Part shown: positions 38,785-51,256 of the stretch, piece by piece
How positions within the stretch are numbered: the first letter of the stretch is position 1
Layout: every line of letters begins with the position of its first letter
Origin: Bifiguratus adelaidae
Taxonomy: Eukaryota; Mucoromycota; Endogonomycetes; Endogonales
NCBI GenBank assembly: GCA_002261195.1
Contig: MVBO01000018.1
Span: 62,001-126,000 of the forward strand
Direction: 5' to 3'
Length of the DNA: 64,000 nucleotides
The notes under the pieces: generated by a model
Told to the model about the DNA's origin: nothing
Databases searched by the model: none
Seen by the model: the letters and a program-made list of their open reading frames with translations, nothing else
Made by a program: the position numbers and the translations under genes

Positions 38785-40776
38785 ATGGCTGGTATGGTTG
38801 AGTCACTGTCTAAACAAGCGAGTAGTGCAAGCTTATTGGCTCCCTTTCTAATGGTCTGTGGGATTGCAATGTTGAGCGAGTGGAGTAGTTCTTTACCGAC
38901 TTGCTAATGTCTAGAACGACGGCAAGCATGTAGAGCCTGGCACCGCTTTCCAGGTGCTCAGAGAACCATCACCTTCAGGTATTATGTACATGCTGATATT
39001 GCATGGTTCGAAGTCTTATCGCCATGCTAAACGATGTGAGCAGAAGCGTGGGTAGATGTTCACTTTGTCAGCATATACGAGGCTCCAGGTACGGCTCGAA
39101 CAACAAGCTGCTATTTTGCAAAGGTGATTGACGGGAAGGATGAATTCGCAATGCAGGCGTGACAGAGGCTTTTGGAAATCTTACGAGGCGAGATAGCGGT
39201 TTATGGCAATTCGGTTGGGGTTTTCCATCGGCGCTGCCGGGTACGGACATAGAATCATTAGATGCCTACGGATTAAGCAATGTTGCCATTGGTGGCGTTG
39301 CTTTACTGCGTTTTGGGGAGAGGGCGAAGACGACTACCGAAACGTACCCAATACGGAGAACAGATTACCATATACCCAAAGTCTCCGCTGGACAGGCAAT
39401 TACACTACGAGGCGCACCGTTCGGGCTAGTATCGCCGCGCGTCTTCGGTGAATATTCAGCCAAGGCATTGCTTTCCACCGTTGTGCGTGATTCGGAAGGG
39501 CTACCTATTCTGTACATGATCGATCAGCGAATCTTGCCCGGAATGGAGGGAGGTCCCTGCTTTGCGGAGGAGACGAAGGAGCTTATTGGCATTTTGGCAC
39601 TGCCCTTGAGGTGAGATAATACCTGTTAACATTATATTGCATAACCAACCGGTCATTTACAGGCGCACCGACGGTTATCCTGTAGATATCTCTTTCGTTA
39701 TACCCCTTTATCGGTTGCTTGCTGCCTTGGATATTCACAGTTCTCCTTCTGATAAACCAAGTCACAAACATCAAGTCTTATCAAAGCATTTTCCGAGTTC
39801 AGTACCTGCACAACCGGTTCAAGGTCTATTCGACGCCGTAGCTTTCATCGAGGTCGGAAACTCATGGGCAAGCGCCATTGTCGTCAGTAAGGATGGATGT
39901 AAGTCATACGTCTTTGAGATCCATGGTCTACTGACAAGACTCGAAGTTGTAATAACCAATGCCCATCTCATCTCCGACAAAGTCACGGACGACGGCCATG
40001 GCCGGAAAGTCCTAAGACCAGGGAATATAGCCAGGGTCCGCGTTAGGGAAAAGGTAGATCCGGATCATCTTCGTACAAGTTCTCATCTTTCCACAGTGGT
40101 ATAATGATGTGGAGCTGATCTTCCTGTCTTTCGGTCATTGGGATGTAGCAGTATTTAAAATCCGTGATCCAAGGGAGGCGTTTACGTGTCGCAATTTAGT
40201 ACTAGACATTCTAGCTAGGTGCGTGATTTGTGCATATGCATGGTTATTTGCTCCGACTAATATCGTAGCTCGTCCATGGATCAAGGTGAGGAAGTATTAG
40301 CGATTGGATATGGTGTCTTCAAGCCGTCATCTCCGCTACAACCACTTGTCACCTCTGGTCTACTGGCTAACATCATCTACCACGATGAAGAGCCTGTTCT
40401 GCTAACAAGTAGTGCAAAGGTGCATGGCGGATGTAGCGGAGGGGCATTGATTGATGCTCAAAATGGTCACCTACTCGGTCTTATATCCAGTAAGTCCCAT
40501 AAGAGATTATTGGTAGCTTATATAATATGTCAGGTAATAGCAAGACATCTGATGGCGTCACCTTCACAAAGCTGAATTTTGCCATACCAGTTAATGTCCT
40601 AAAACCTATCTGTGCTTTCATAGCCACAAAGGGTACGTGCCAAGCACGGCTATACGATCGCTTATCGTACATCAGATTTGAAAGCATTGTCAAACATGAA
40701 CAAGTTTGACACAGACATCGAGGCCGTTTGGTCTCTGAAGACGCAAGTTCCTGAATACCCCCGCAGCAAGCTGTGA
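38785..40776 (+). CDS. Tysnd1/DEG15-like peroxisomal processing protease with SKL end
   Basis: This is a trypsin-like serine protease that in animals and plants trims PTS2 presequences and beta-oxidation enzymes in peroxisomes. The N-terminal half is a degenerate protease-like fold, as in Tysnd1, with GMEGGPCFAEETKELIGI. The C-terminal half carries the triad: His in VVITNAHLI, Asp in HWDVAVFKI, Ser in VHGGCSGGALID. The last exon, joined after FIATK over a short GT..AG intron, ends YPRSKL, a canonical PTS1 signal. About seven introns are present, the early ones at 38854, 38980 and 39090. It is divergent from MCM4. It would act in the same organelle as the Pxa1 transporter in this window. Confidence 0.85.
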
Positions 40777-41497
40777 GCCATCGGGCCCTACCAGGGCTAT
40801 TCGGTCGCTTTCCACATGTCTGAAGGAGAATGCTAAGATAGATTACCTAGTCCAGGCTCCCGGATAGCTTGCACTATTTTGGCTTCATCTACCGCGGTCC
40901 CGGAAAGGTCTACCATAATCTTGCTTCGATCGCTAGGTAGAATTGCCCCTCATAAACCTGTTTCACCCTTGACCCCAAATTTGCAACTCGGTCGTACGAG
41001 AACTCAGCGCCACTGTCGTCATTCGGAGTACAGGCGGACGCCGGACACCTATCGATCCCTCACTTGTTTAATTGGTGGCGAAGGGGGCTGAACCAGTAGG
41101 CTGTAAGACTCATCCATAAAAGGTTAGAGTGGTGTAACAAACTTTCGTGAAGTCCCTCTGTTAGGCCAGGCCTTCCTGGACCTTGGACTTTGACACCGGA
41201 GTTCAGACTGGAACAACGGTAACCTGTAACCCAAAAAGAGTATCAAATACCACTACTGACATCATAGCCACGAGTGCAGGAATTCAGATTTTGCTGCTAT
41301 TTATCCCAGTCGCCCTAAATTTTTATCGCCTTTTCCCTCTTCTAGTCTCTTCTACAAGCTACACACCTTTTTCGCGTCGTTTCTTTTTGTTGCGTTGCTA
41401 TGTGCTATTTTCCAGGCGCAACAAAGGTGTTGTTGCTGTAACGAAGAGACCTGGGTCGCTTTAAGGGTCATGATCTTTTAGAGGTACGGATACGGTG
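40777..41497. promoter_or_regulatory. Upstream region of the HSF-type gene
   Basis: This is 721 bp without a coding signature. One inverted GAA pair (TTCGTGAA) occurs near 41145, a minimal heat-shock-element-like unit. A CTATTTAT sequence and a long CT-rich tract (about 41297-41400) precede the HSF start and look like a core promoter. Nothing else is recognised. Confidence 0.35.
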
Positions 41498-43231
41498 ATG
41501 AACGATCATGACAACATGGACGAGGCTATGGATGAACGATCGCCTAGTTCAAGTGTTGAAGAGGTCAAAGTACATGCGCGCGGTGCGTTGGTTGATGGAC
41601 CCACTGAAGATCTGCCTCAAACGGAAGGCACGTCAAGCAAGCCTGCTAAAGCCAAGTCCCAGACGACGTTCATACAAAAGCTGTACAGGTAACCATAACG
41701 TCGCGGTTGAGGATGAGCTGCCTCTATCCAGGAACGCTAACTGGAATATATGTATGTTTAGTATCATCGAGAACCCAGATTTACAACACCTAATATCTTG
41801 GGCGGACCGCAGCAACGTGTTTATCGTCTATGACCCGGAAGCATTCTCAAAAGAGGTTCTTCCGCAATACTTTAAGCACAACAACTGGCAAAGCTTTGTT
41901 CGTCAACTCAACAGTAAGTGCAGTTGTTGGGCCGTGGACGGACACGTGTAACGCATTTACTGCACTAGTGTATGGATTTCACAAAGTCAATGATGTCTTC
42001 CATCAGAATCCGATATCGGAAGCTGGTGCCTGGGAGTTTAAGCATCGTCACTTCAAAAGCGGTGGTATCGAAAACCTTCCTTACATCAAACGGAAAAGCA
42101 CGCGACCATCGCTATCAGCAGGCGAGCCGTCCGCTTCATCATCTCAACGTGCGGGATCTTCCTCTTCTTCATCATCTTCTGTTAAACCCATACCTCCTCC
42201 GATCTCATCTCAGCTATCGCGACGGTTGTCTGGGGGGAGTCTGCCGACTTCACGGCGGAAATCGCTTGGCAAAAGCGATGAGGATCAGAATACAAAACGA
42301 TCAATTAGCGGTTCTCAAGGGGCCCATCGTACATTACAACGTCGGCATTCTACAGCCGAGTCCTCACGCTCTTCCCATGACCTGGGTCAAATGTTGGATA
42401 ATCTGGAAACACGCTTAGACGAATTATCACGCTTGGCGCAAGTTACGCACGATCATCATCAAACATTGTTGGAGAATATGCACGAAACGCGACGGTTCCA
42501 GACGCGCCACAGTGATGTAAGTAGGAGTTCGTAATGCATAATTTTTCCAAAATCTCATTGTTATATTAGGCGCTCTTGAGCATGACCAATATTCTTCGAC
42601 AGGCAGAGTCTTATGGTAGGTCATATCGGAAAGGTAGTTTCCAAATGTCTCATATAGTTCATTTAGGAGCCTTGTCAGCCACCATTGCTCGTATTCCTGC
42701 AATGCGGTCCGAAGGTACGTTGGACTTCGCCGCGCATTATACTTTACTTACTCCGCGCTCAAAAGTGAATCAATTGTACGATTCCATCAATAACATGTCG
42801 GAGGAAGTACCGAGACAAGCTGCACCTCCTGATGTACGAATGAACGTAGACCATACGCCAAGTCACACTACAAATTCCCCAATGCATCGTAAGTGTAGCA
42901 GGTCCTGTTTGTGTGATCAACATCTCATATGTCTGTATTTATGCTAGCACAACCACCCATAGAAAGCAGAGGCTCATATCCAATGCTACCACCATTGATT
43001 CCCTTACCCAGGAGACCTTCCAATCAGGAACTCGCCAGATCTTGGCCAAGCACACAATTTCCGCCTATCAATCCAATCCAAAATCCGATGCCTCCATCAC
43101 CCTCACAGCCACAACCACTCTGGCCATCACCCTTCTATGAGGTTAACCCTCGCTCATCTTCATCATCTCAATCGCATAGACCCATCCATCCTTATACAGA
43201 TCAAACTGGCGCGTCTGACGAACAAGTGTAA
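41498..43231 (+). CDS. HSF-type DNA-binding transcription factor
   Basis: This is a heat-shock-factor-family regulator. The DNA-binding domain starts after an acidic, Ser-rich N-terminus: FIQKLYSIIENPDLQHLISW, then FVRQLNVYGFHKVND and FKHRHFKSGGIENLPYIKRK. Its exons are joined at LY|SIIEN and QLN|VYGFHK, both conserved points. A Ser-rich stretch and a short heptad region (LDNLETRLDELSRLAQVT) follow, resembling HR-A oligomerisation. The C-terminal part is Pro/Ser-rich (a likely activation region) and ends GASDEQV. The start is the ATG at 41498. Whether it is the heat-shock master factor or an Sfl1/Hsf2-like relative cannot be decided from sequence alone. Confidence 0.87.
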
Positions 43232-43751
43232 AGTAAAGTAGGGTTAGGGTAGTCTACGTCATCAAAATTATCTTGGGTTGCCGCAACGGCTCTTATTGTC
43301 CATTGCTTCCGCAAGGCAGAGAGCCAATTGCGAATCAACGTTTCTTTAAAACGGCCCATCGAAGTGCGTGCGCGAGGTTTATCTTCAAAGGGCAAATTTT
43401 CAAATCAAAGTTTATTTCCTCGCGAGACGCGATACACAGAAATAGACGTCGTGGTTGCACGTGTCTAGTGATTCGGAGCGTGCCTGTACATTAGGCAGAC
43501 ATTGTGCAAGGTAAGTGGGTGTAAGGGAGCTATGTACACTGCATAGGCTTGGATAAGTGGCTATAAATCTGGATACAGTTCAGAAATGTCAATATGCCCA
43601 GCTATGCGACTTGGGATGGGTGGGATAAGGTCCCTTATGCAAGATTGAACAAACACTTATGCTGCAGTGCTCTCGTTCGTCTAGGTCAAAGAGTTATAGC
43701 TGCGCCACGATCGCTCGAAAAGTTTTAGCAGTCGATCTATAGTGCGACATT
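43232..43751. other. Intergenic stretch before the Snf2/Sth1 gene
   Basis: This is about 520 bp. I see no gene, repeat or RNA. No CRE-like motif is found near the Snf2 start, unlike many other promoters here. Confidence 0.35.
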
Positions 43752-46700
43752 ATGAACTCTTTGTCCACGCAACAGCAGCCGTCGCCACAGCCGATTACTT
43801 ATTCGGCGGCCGTGAGTGCCGGTCAACTACCACCCGGTCTCACCAATGAGAAGGTCAACGGCATGTTCCAGGTACTTTTAACGCGCTCCGCAATTTCTGA
43901 CACATTGTGCTCAAATTTGTCTCTAGCGTGCCCGCATGCTGCAAAATGCGGGGGGTACGGAACAGAACAATCAGGAACTTGCAAGTATCATGAATACTTT
44001 GCGTAATATCAGTCGACTTCAAAAGCAGCGATCGCCAAAGACTGCTCAAGCTATGGCTCATCCAAACGTGCCTGGTGAGTCGGAAAGGCCGCCTCTTGTT
44101 TGCAGAATCAGTAACAATTGTTGCAGGTAACAATAGCTCGCAAAGCATGAGATATGTCAATGGAAAGCACCCTCCAGCAAAAGCGATGCTAAACGGGACA
44201 GCTCACCAGCTTGCGACGGACAAGGAAGGTCAGGCTGATACAAAGCGTCACGTCGAGGTGCCTTCTTTAGACAGCAAAGTACCCTCAACGTTCACAGCTG
44301 AGCAATTGTCAGTCTTGAAATCTCAGATGAAGACCTTTCAACTCATGTCTCGCAACCTGCCTATGACGCCGCGGCTGGGATGGACCTCTAATCCTCAAAA
44401 TTCCGGGCAGCCTTTCCCTTCTCCCACAAGCGACGGTACTCTTGTCAATCAAGAACGCATTCCGCGAATTTTGGATATCCCACCCGTCATATCTGCTAAA
44501 TCCATCGATTTCTCCGATCCAGGCGCTGTACGCGATCTATTAGAGGCGCAGGTGGACGTTCGAATACGAAGTCGCATTCAGGAGTTGGAACAGATTGCAG
44601 CTCATCTTGGTGACGGTGGTAGAGAACTGGATATTGTCGGTCAAGTGCAGAGTGCAAAGGTTCGTGCTTTGGTCGAGCTGAAGAGTTTGCGCCTCTTGAA
44701 CCGACAACGCAAACTCAAGCAAGACTTGGCAAAAGCTCTAACGCCTATCACGACGCTCGATACGGCAGTAAATCGGGCGCAGCACCGTCGAATGAAGAAG
44801 CAATCTCTACGTGAAGCTAGAATGACAGAGAAGGTTGAGCGCGCTCAACGTCTGGAACGAGAGCGCAAAGCACGGGAGAAGCATGTTGACTATCTAAATA
44901 CCATCCTCAACCATGGTCGCGAACTGGTTCAAGCGTCAAGAGCACACTTAGCCAAGCAAGGACGACTCGGACGCGCGGTGTTGCAATATCATCAGCATAT
45001 TGAGAAAGAAGAAGCTCGCCGAGCTGACAGAGTTGCCAAGGAACGTCTCAAGGCACTCAGGAATGACGATGAAGAGGCTTATATGAAATTGCTTGACGAA
45101 GCTAAGGACACCCGTCTCACGCATCTGCTGCGGCAAACCGGCGCATATCTGGACTCATTGGCACAAGCTGTCGCTGTTCAGCAAAGCGAGGTGGCATCGC
45201 ATCTTGAGGAAGTCAAAACGGGTGAAGATGACGAAGACACCGTTTACCAGACTAATGATGGGCGAAAAATCGATTATTACCAGATCGCTCATCGTATTAC
45301 TGAAGAAGTTGAGCAAGCCAGTATATTGGTTGGCGGTAAACTCAAGGATTACCAAATCAAGGGCTTGCAGTGGATGGTATCGCTATACAATAACCGGCTG
45401 AACGGCATCCTGGCTGATGAAATGGGTCTGGGCAAAACTATTCAGACGATCAGTCTCATCACATATTTGATTGAGAAGAAGCGGCAAATGGGACCTTTCC
45501 TAATCATAGTACCTCTATCGTAAGTGGTCATTTGCATGTGACATGTTATGTACTCATGTCTGTTATAGCACCTTGACCAATTGGACGCTTGAATTTGAAA
45601 AATGGGCTCCGTCCGTGACCAAAGTCGTTTACAAGGGACCACCCACCCAGCGAAAAAACATACAATATGAGATGCGGCATAACAACTTCCAAGTCCTACT
45701 GACAACATACGAATACATCATCAAGGATCGGCCGGTCTTGGGCAAGATCAAATGGCTACACATTATCATTGACGAAGGCCATCGCATGAAGAATGCCCAG
45801 AGCAAACTTTCCGCTACACTAACGCAGTTTTACAGTTCCAAATATCGCATCATCTTGACCGGTACACCTCTTCAGGTATGCTCGAACAGGGTTTTTCGGA
45901 CCATCCTTCTGACATCTTTAATTAGAATAATCTTCCTGAGCTATGGGCGCTGCTTAATTTTGTATTGCCCAAGATCTTCAACAGTGTCAAATCATTTGAG
46001 GAATGGTTCAATTCACCTTTCTCCAAGGAGGGTGGTCAGGATAAGATTGAACTCAACGAAGAAGAGCAACTTCTCATCATCAAGCGTCTGCACAAGGTCC
46101 TTAGACCATTCTTATTGAGGCGTTTGAAGAAAGATGTGGAATCGGAATTGCCCGACAAGGTCGAGAAAGTCATCAAGTGCAAGTCATCTGCATTACAACT
46201 TAAGCTGTATGCACAAATGAAGAAGAGCGGTACCTTGTATTCTGGCACAAATGATCAAGGGTAAGTTCGTGTGATGAGATCCGGTCGTGAGTTTCAGCCT
46301 AACGGGCGTTTTTGCTTTCAGAAAAATGAGCATCAAGGGACTCAACAACATGGTTATGCAACTGCGCAAAATATGCAATCATCCGTTTGTCTTTGAGGAA
46401 GTAGAAGATCTTATCAATCCAAGTGGAACAACCAATGAGTTGCTATATCGCGCCGCTGGCAAGGTTGAATTACTGGATCGCATGCTTCCCAAGTTGAAGA
46501 CCACGGGTCACAGGGTGCTCATTTTCTTTCAAATGACGGCCGTCATGACGATTATGGAGGATTTCCTACAGTATAGAGGTTACGAATACTTGCGTCTTGA
46601 CGGATCAACCAAGGTATGTAGTAAGACTGGCATTATCAGGATGGTCGGAATATGCTAACATTTGCATTCAGGCGGATGACCGCACGGAACTCTTGAAACA

Positions 46701-48347
46701 ATTCAATGCCCAAGGTTCTCCTTATTTCGTCTTTCTCTTAAGTACAAGAGCGGGAGGTCTAGGATTGAATCTGCAGAGTGCAGACACGGTTATCCTCTAT
46801 GACTCTGACTGGAATCCACATCAAGATTTACAAGCTCAGGATCGTGCGCATCGTATCGGTCAAACAAACGAAGTCCGCATTTTCCGTCTCATTACAGAGC
46901 GGTCTATTGAAGAGAATATCCTGGCTCGTGCTCAATGGAAACTCGACATTGATGGGAAAGTCATTCAGGCCGGCAAATTCGATAATCGAAGTACCGACGA
47001 AGACAGAGAAGCCCTCTTGGTAAGTCCCCAAGATCTTTTCGTTGCGTATGATGACCTGACTGTCCATAGCGGACCCTTCTCGAAGACAAGAATGACGAAG
47101 CTAACGATGTCGACGACGAAGAGGAAGTTGATGACGATGAGCTAAATATGTTGCTCAAACGCTCAGATGAAGAGTTTGTCATTTTCGAGAAAATGGACAA
47201 ACAGAGAGAGCGCGAGGAAGAAGCTCGATGGATCGCTTCAGGCAAAAAGGGTCCAAGACCCAGTCGTCTTATGGACGAGCATGAGCTTCCTGAAATATAT
47301 ACGAGGGAGGACACCGAAGAAGTAGAAGACTTGGAAATCGATTTCGGACGCGGCATGCGTTCTCGGGGCGATGTTCGTTACGACGATCATCTGACGGAAG
47401 ATCAGTGGCTCAACGTAAGTAATCTTCGGTCTTTTAAACGGTTTCTTTAACCGTATGCAACAGGCAATTGAAGATTCGGATACCGATATGAAAAAGGTCA
47501 TCGAGCGGAAGGAGCGGGCTCGCAGAAAGCGGGAAGCCAAGCGACTTGCAAAAGAGGCCGGAGAAGAGAGTTCGTCCGTAGAGACGCCGCCACCAACGCG
47601 AAAGCGAAAATCTCGCAAAGTCAAGGAAGTCGAAGACGAGATGGTCGACAACACCGAAGAAGAGACTCCAGCAAGTTCACCCGCCCCGAAGAAGGCGAGA
47701 GCGCGAAACACTAAACCGAAGCAACAAGATGTTCCCGAAACCTTGTCTCCGGAAACGCGAAAGCAATTCACCCATATCTTTGAGACTGTATACGATGCAA
47801 TTGAGTCGAAGGAAGTGCCAGATGAGGATGGGTAAGAGTTTGCCTTCAGCACCCCAAGCCTTCCAGAAACACTGACAGAATATTCTAGTGACATGCGGCA
47901 ACAAGCGGCTCTATTCCTTGTTCTACCCAATCGACGAGAGTATCCTGATTATTACGAGTTGATTCGCAATCCCATCGCAATGGATACCATCAACACCAGG
48001 ATCCATTCGCCATACTATGCAAGCATTGATCAATTCCGGCAAGACTGGTACTTGATGTTTAAGAATGCCCGTGCATATAATGAAGAAGGCTCCTGGGTTT
48101 TTGAAGATGCGAATGCCCTACAAGAACTGGTTGACAAGAAGCTGTCCGAGCTTGCTCCAAATGATACAGTCGATGGCGGTAAATCTTTAGAGAACGGTGA
48201 TGGTAAGTAGTCAAGCTGGACATGTACATGGAAACTTATCATGCTGTAGCTGTCAAGATCAAGTTTCGGATGCCGCCAAAAGAATCCAATCCCTTTTCAG
48301 CTGAAGCGAGTCTCTTGAATGGCAGAGTAGATGGTACAGCCATGTAG
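43752..48347 (+). CDS. STH1: Snf2/Sth1 chromatin-remodelling ATPase with bromodomain
   Basis: This is the motor of a SWI/SNF- or RSC-type remodeller that slides and ejects nucleosomes. In order: a Gln-rich N-terminus; a QLQ-like helix ([19 protein letters not shown]); an HSA-like basic helix region ([17 protein letters not shown]); the DEXD half with [28 protein letters not shown] and [18 protein letters not shown]; the helicase C half with [20 protein letters not shown] and [11 protein letters not shown]; a SnAC-like acidic region; a Lys/Arg-rich segment; and a single bromodomain ([38 protein letters not shown]). About nine introns. It ends NGRVDGTAM. The orthology to Sth1 or Snf2 is not resolved; fungi outside yeasts may have either one or both. 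The Rsc8 gene starts 87 bp downstream. Confidence 0.95.
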
Positions 48348-48434
48348 ATAATTAATTAAATCCAAAGTGTGACGTCACACACCTTGTCCAGTGTTTGAAC
48401 GAACGCGCGCCGTCTGTTGTTATCCATCCCAAGC
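48348..48434. promoter_or_regulatory. 87-bp spacer with a 14-bp palindrome containing TGACGTCA
   Basis: GTGTGACGTCACAC (48367-48380) is a perfect 14-bp palindrome, 54 bp before the Rsc8 ATG. It is the best CRE-like site in the window. The spacer must also hold the end of the Snf2/Sth1 transcript. Confidence 0.55.
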
Positions 48435-51103
48435 ATGGACGCAGCGAGTGGTCAGTCCAAAGAGGACTGGGTAGCCTACTATCAGGAAGAGGATAATGAA
48501 GATCGGCTGCTTCCCATACTGGATAGTCTCATCAGTGAACGAGCCATTCAGAGCGACGTTACGGTGAAAGATCTGGCCGTTATCCTTGGCCGCATTCGCC
48601 AGTTTCAGGATTCTCACGCGACCTTGGAGCAACCGCGGATACCGACAGGGCTTTTGGAGATCTCTGGAGATGAGGACGCGGAATCTGCCACGGATCTCAC
48701 CAATATTCTGCTCGCCGTGTTCGAATATCGACGCGCCACACAGTGGTCGCCAGAGGATCTGGAAAGACCCGAAAAGCTCGACAGGAACATTGCTTTCATA
48801 CGCCATGTTCGCCAATGCATCATCAACAATCATTCTACTGTGACAAAGGCCATTGCATTCTCACCCAACATTCCGGCTGATGAGGTAGATGGTCTAAAAG
48901 CTGACATCCAAACGCTAGGAGGTAAGTTATCCTGACTGTGTGCTTGCAAAGGGACTGACGCGACTTTAGGAGAAACTACTTCCGATGTCCTGGATGCCAC
49001 ACATGTTCTTTTAGGCACGGATGACGCTTGGTCGGTTGATCATAGTCCAGACGCAGGTTATGGTATGTCCGTTGCAATGTGTTGATCCGGATCATGCTAA
49101 CGATGACTGCAGGCTTGTTTCATGTAGCATTCAAATGGATAACGGATAGCGCGGAGCGTAAGAACTGGGAAAGCTTTGCACCCTATGAAGGCGTCAAGGG
49201 GAATTCAAACAAGCGCTTCATGGAGGATGCACAAGAGACGGCAGAGGGTAGTGTGGCTGAGGATGGTAGTGCGGCAAAGAAAGCACGGCTACAGGAAGGC
49301 GCTTCTGCTGAAGGCGATTCTACCAAGGCTGAAGTGGTGGACACGCCAGATCTGGCCAACTTCACTGGCACCCAATCTAATCAATCCAACTCGATAGATA
49401 CTACTCTTCCTATGGAAGGTGTTAGAGAGGGTCCTGCGAACGCGAAAGATAGCGCCGAAGAAGCGAGAAAATACCTCGCTGAGCAAGCCCACGAAGTCAT
49501 CATCCCTTCCTATGCCGCATGGTTTGATATGTCCACTATCAATGAAATCGAGCAAAACGCCCTACCCGAGTTTTTCAGCAACCGCAATCGATCCAAAACT
49601 CCTTCTATTTACAAAGATTATCGAGATTTCATGATCAACACATATCGCCTTAATCCAAGCGAGTACCTCACTGTTACCGCCTGCAGACGCAATCTTGCCG
49701 GTGATGTTTGCGCCATCATACGCGTACATGCCTTCCTGGAGCAATGGGGGTTAATCAACTACCAAATTGACCCGGAAACGAGACCTTCTATTGTCGGTCC
49801 GGCTTTCACGGGGCACTTCCGCGTCACTGCGGACACTCCGCGTGGATTGCAGCCTTTCAAGCCAAACGTGCCGACGACCGGACCGAACCATGTCAATGGC
49901 GTCAAGTCAACACCCACACCGAAGGCGGATATCAAGGACGATACAGAGGTTAAGATTGAAACCAATCTGGAGTTGCGAAAAAATATATTTGATACGACAG
50001 AGCCCAATGGCATTGTAACTGATGAAGAGTCAGCTACCAACAAGGTCAATTGCTTCACATGTGGTGTTGACTGCACAAAGACGAGATATCACAGTACCAA
50101 AACGAAAAACTTCGACCTCTGCACTAACTGCTATACAGAAGGTCGCTTCCCGTCTACTCTGTTCAGTGCGGACTTTGTCCGTGTCGACTCCAGCAAGTAC
50201 AAACATGCACAAAATGCCAAGTGGACCGATCAAGAAACGCTCTTGCTTTTGGAAGGCATAGAAATGTACGAAGATGACTGGAACTCCATTGCTTCGCATG
50301 TGGGTACAAGGACGCGCGAACAATGTATCCTTCATTTTTTGCAACTGCCCATTGAAGATCCCTATGCCGCGCAACAAATGTCCGAGCTTGGTGCCTTCCA
50401 GTACAACCGCCTTCCCATTTCCCAAGCCGATAATCCGGTCATGTCGGTCGTCGCCTTTCTTGCATCTGTCGTCAAGCCCGGGCTTGTTGAGAAGATTGCA
50501 AACAAAGCATTGCAAGAGGCCTACGAAGATGAAAATGAGGCAGCGCAAAACGAAATCAAGGCCGAACCCATGGAGGCTGGCGAAGTATCGGCAGAAAATC
50601 AGGCCAAAGCAGAACGTGACGCCACAATGGCCAAAGTTGGCACAGTGGCATTTGTCTCTAGCGCTGTAAAGGCCAAAGCCTTAGCCAACAATGAAGAGAG
50701 GGAGGTCATACGCCTCGTCAATGAAGTTGTCACTGCCCAAATGGACAAGGTGCAGCTTAAGCTGAAGCAATTTACGGAAATGGAGGAAATCCTGGATGCT
50801 GAAAGGCGCGAACTGGAGAAGCAACGCCAGCAATTGTTTGTTGAGAAGCTCAACATGAAACGAATGATCACACAGATCAAGAAGGAGCTTGATCAGGCAG
50901 GTGGACCTCAACAAGCTGCCGAGTCTGGGTTTGGATCTCAGCAAGTGCAAGACATTGTCGATGGATTTGCGAATCCAAGCACGTCACAGGATGCTGCCAA
51001 CAGCCTGCGTCTAGACTTTGGCGAAGTTCCTGGCCTTCAGGACATCAATCCCGAATTACAAGGTCCATTGGACGGTCAAGCTTCACAGTTCTTTTCACTA
51101 TAG
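48435..51103 (+). CDS. RSC8: Rsc8/Swi3-type SWIRM-SANT remodeller subunit
   Basis: This is the scaffold dimer subunit of RSC/SWI-SNF that binds the Snf2/Sth1 motor encoded just upstream. After an N-terminal region of about 200 residues with two introns (after LGG and DAGYG), the SWIRM domain appears (VIIPSYAAWFDMSTINEIE, SEYLTVTACRRNLAGDVCAI, HAFLEQWGLINYQID). Then a ZZ-type zinc finger (CFTCGVDCTKTRYHSTK, CTNCYTEGRFP), a SANT domain (KWTDQETLLLLEGIEMYEDD, then REQCILHFLQLPIEDPY) and a long C-terminal coiled coil (MDKVQLKLKQFTEMEEILDA). The ZZ finger favours Rsc8 over Swi3 of budding yeast. The start is the ATG at 48435; the frame upstream opens with TTG. Confidence 0.94.
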
Positions 51104-51193
51104 CAAATGAACCTATACTTTTTCGTTGTGTGTACATAGAATGATGAATGCAGGCACATTATATGAGCATAAAAATGTCGCGTCCAAAGGGAA

Positions 51194-51207
51194 TGACGTA
51201 ACGCGCC
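51194..51207. promoter_or_regulatory. CRE-like plus MCB-like motif upstream of RPA32
   Basis: TGACGTAACGCGCC joins a CRE-like core to an ACGCG motif, about 50-63 bp before the RPA32 ATG. ACGCG is the core of the G1/S MCB box, also present in the MCM4 promoter of this window. Confidence 0.4.
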
Positions 51208-51256
51208 ACATTTCATTTACGTCGAGCGCGACTTGCAACTTTCACTTACCGTCATA

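Noticed and set aside
38998-39025. GGTTCGAA tRNA B-box-like sequence
   Set aside because: No matching A box or cloverleaf around it, and it lies inside an intron of the Tysnd1-like gene.
43232-43260. GGGTTAGGGTAG as a telomere-like repeat
   Set aside because: Only two imperfect units in a gene-dense region; no array.
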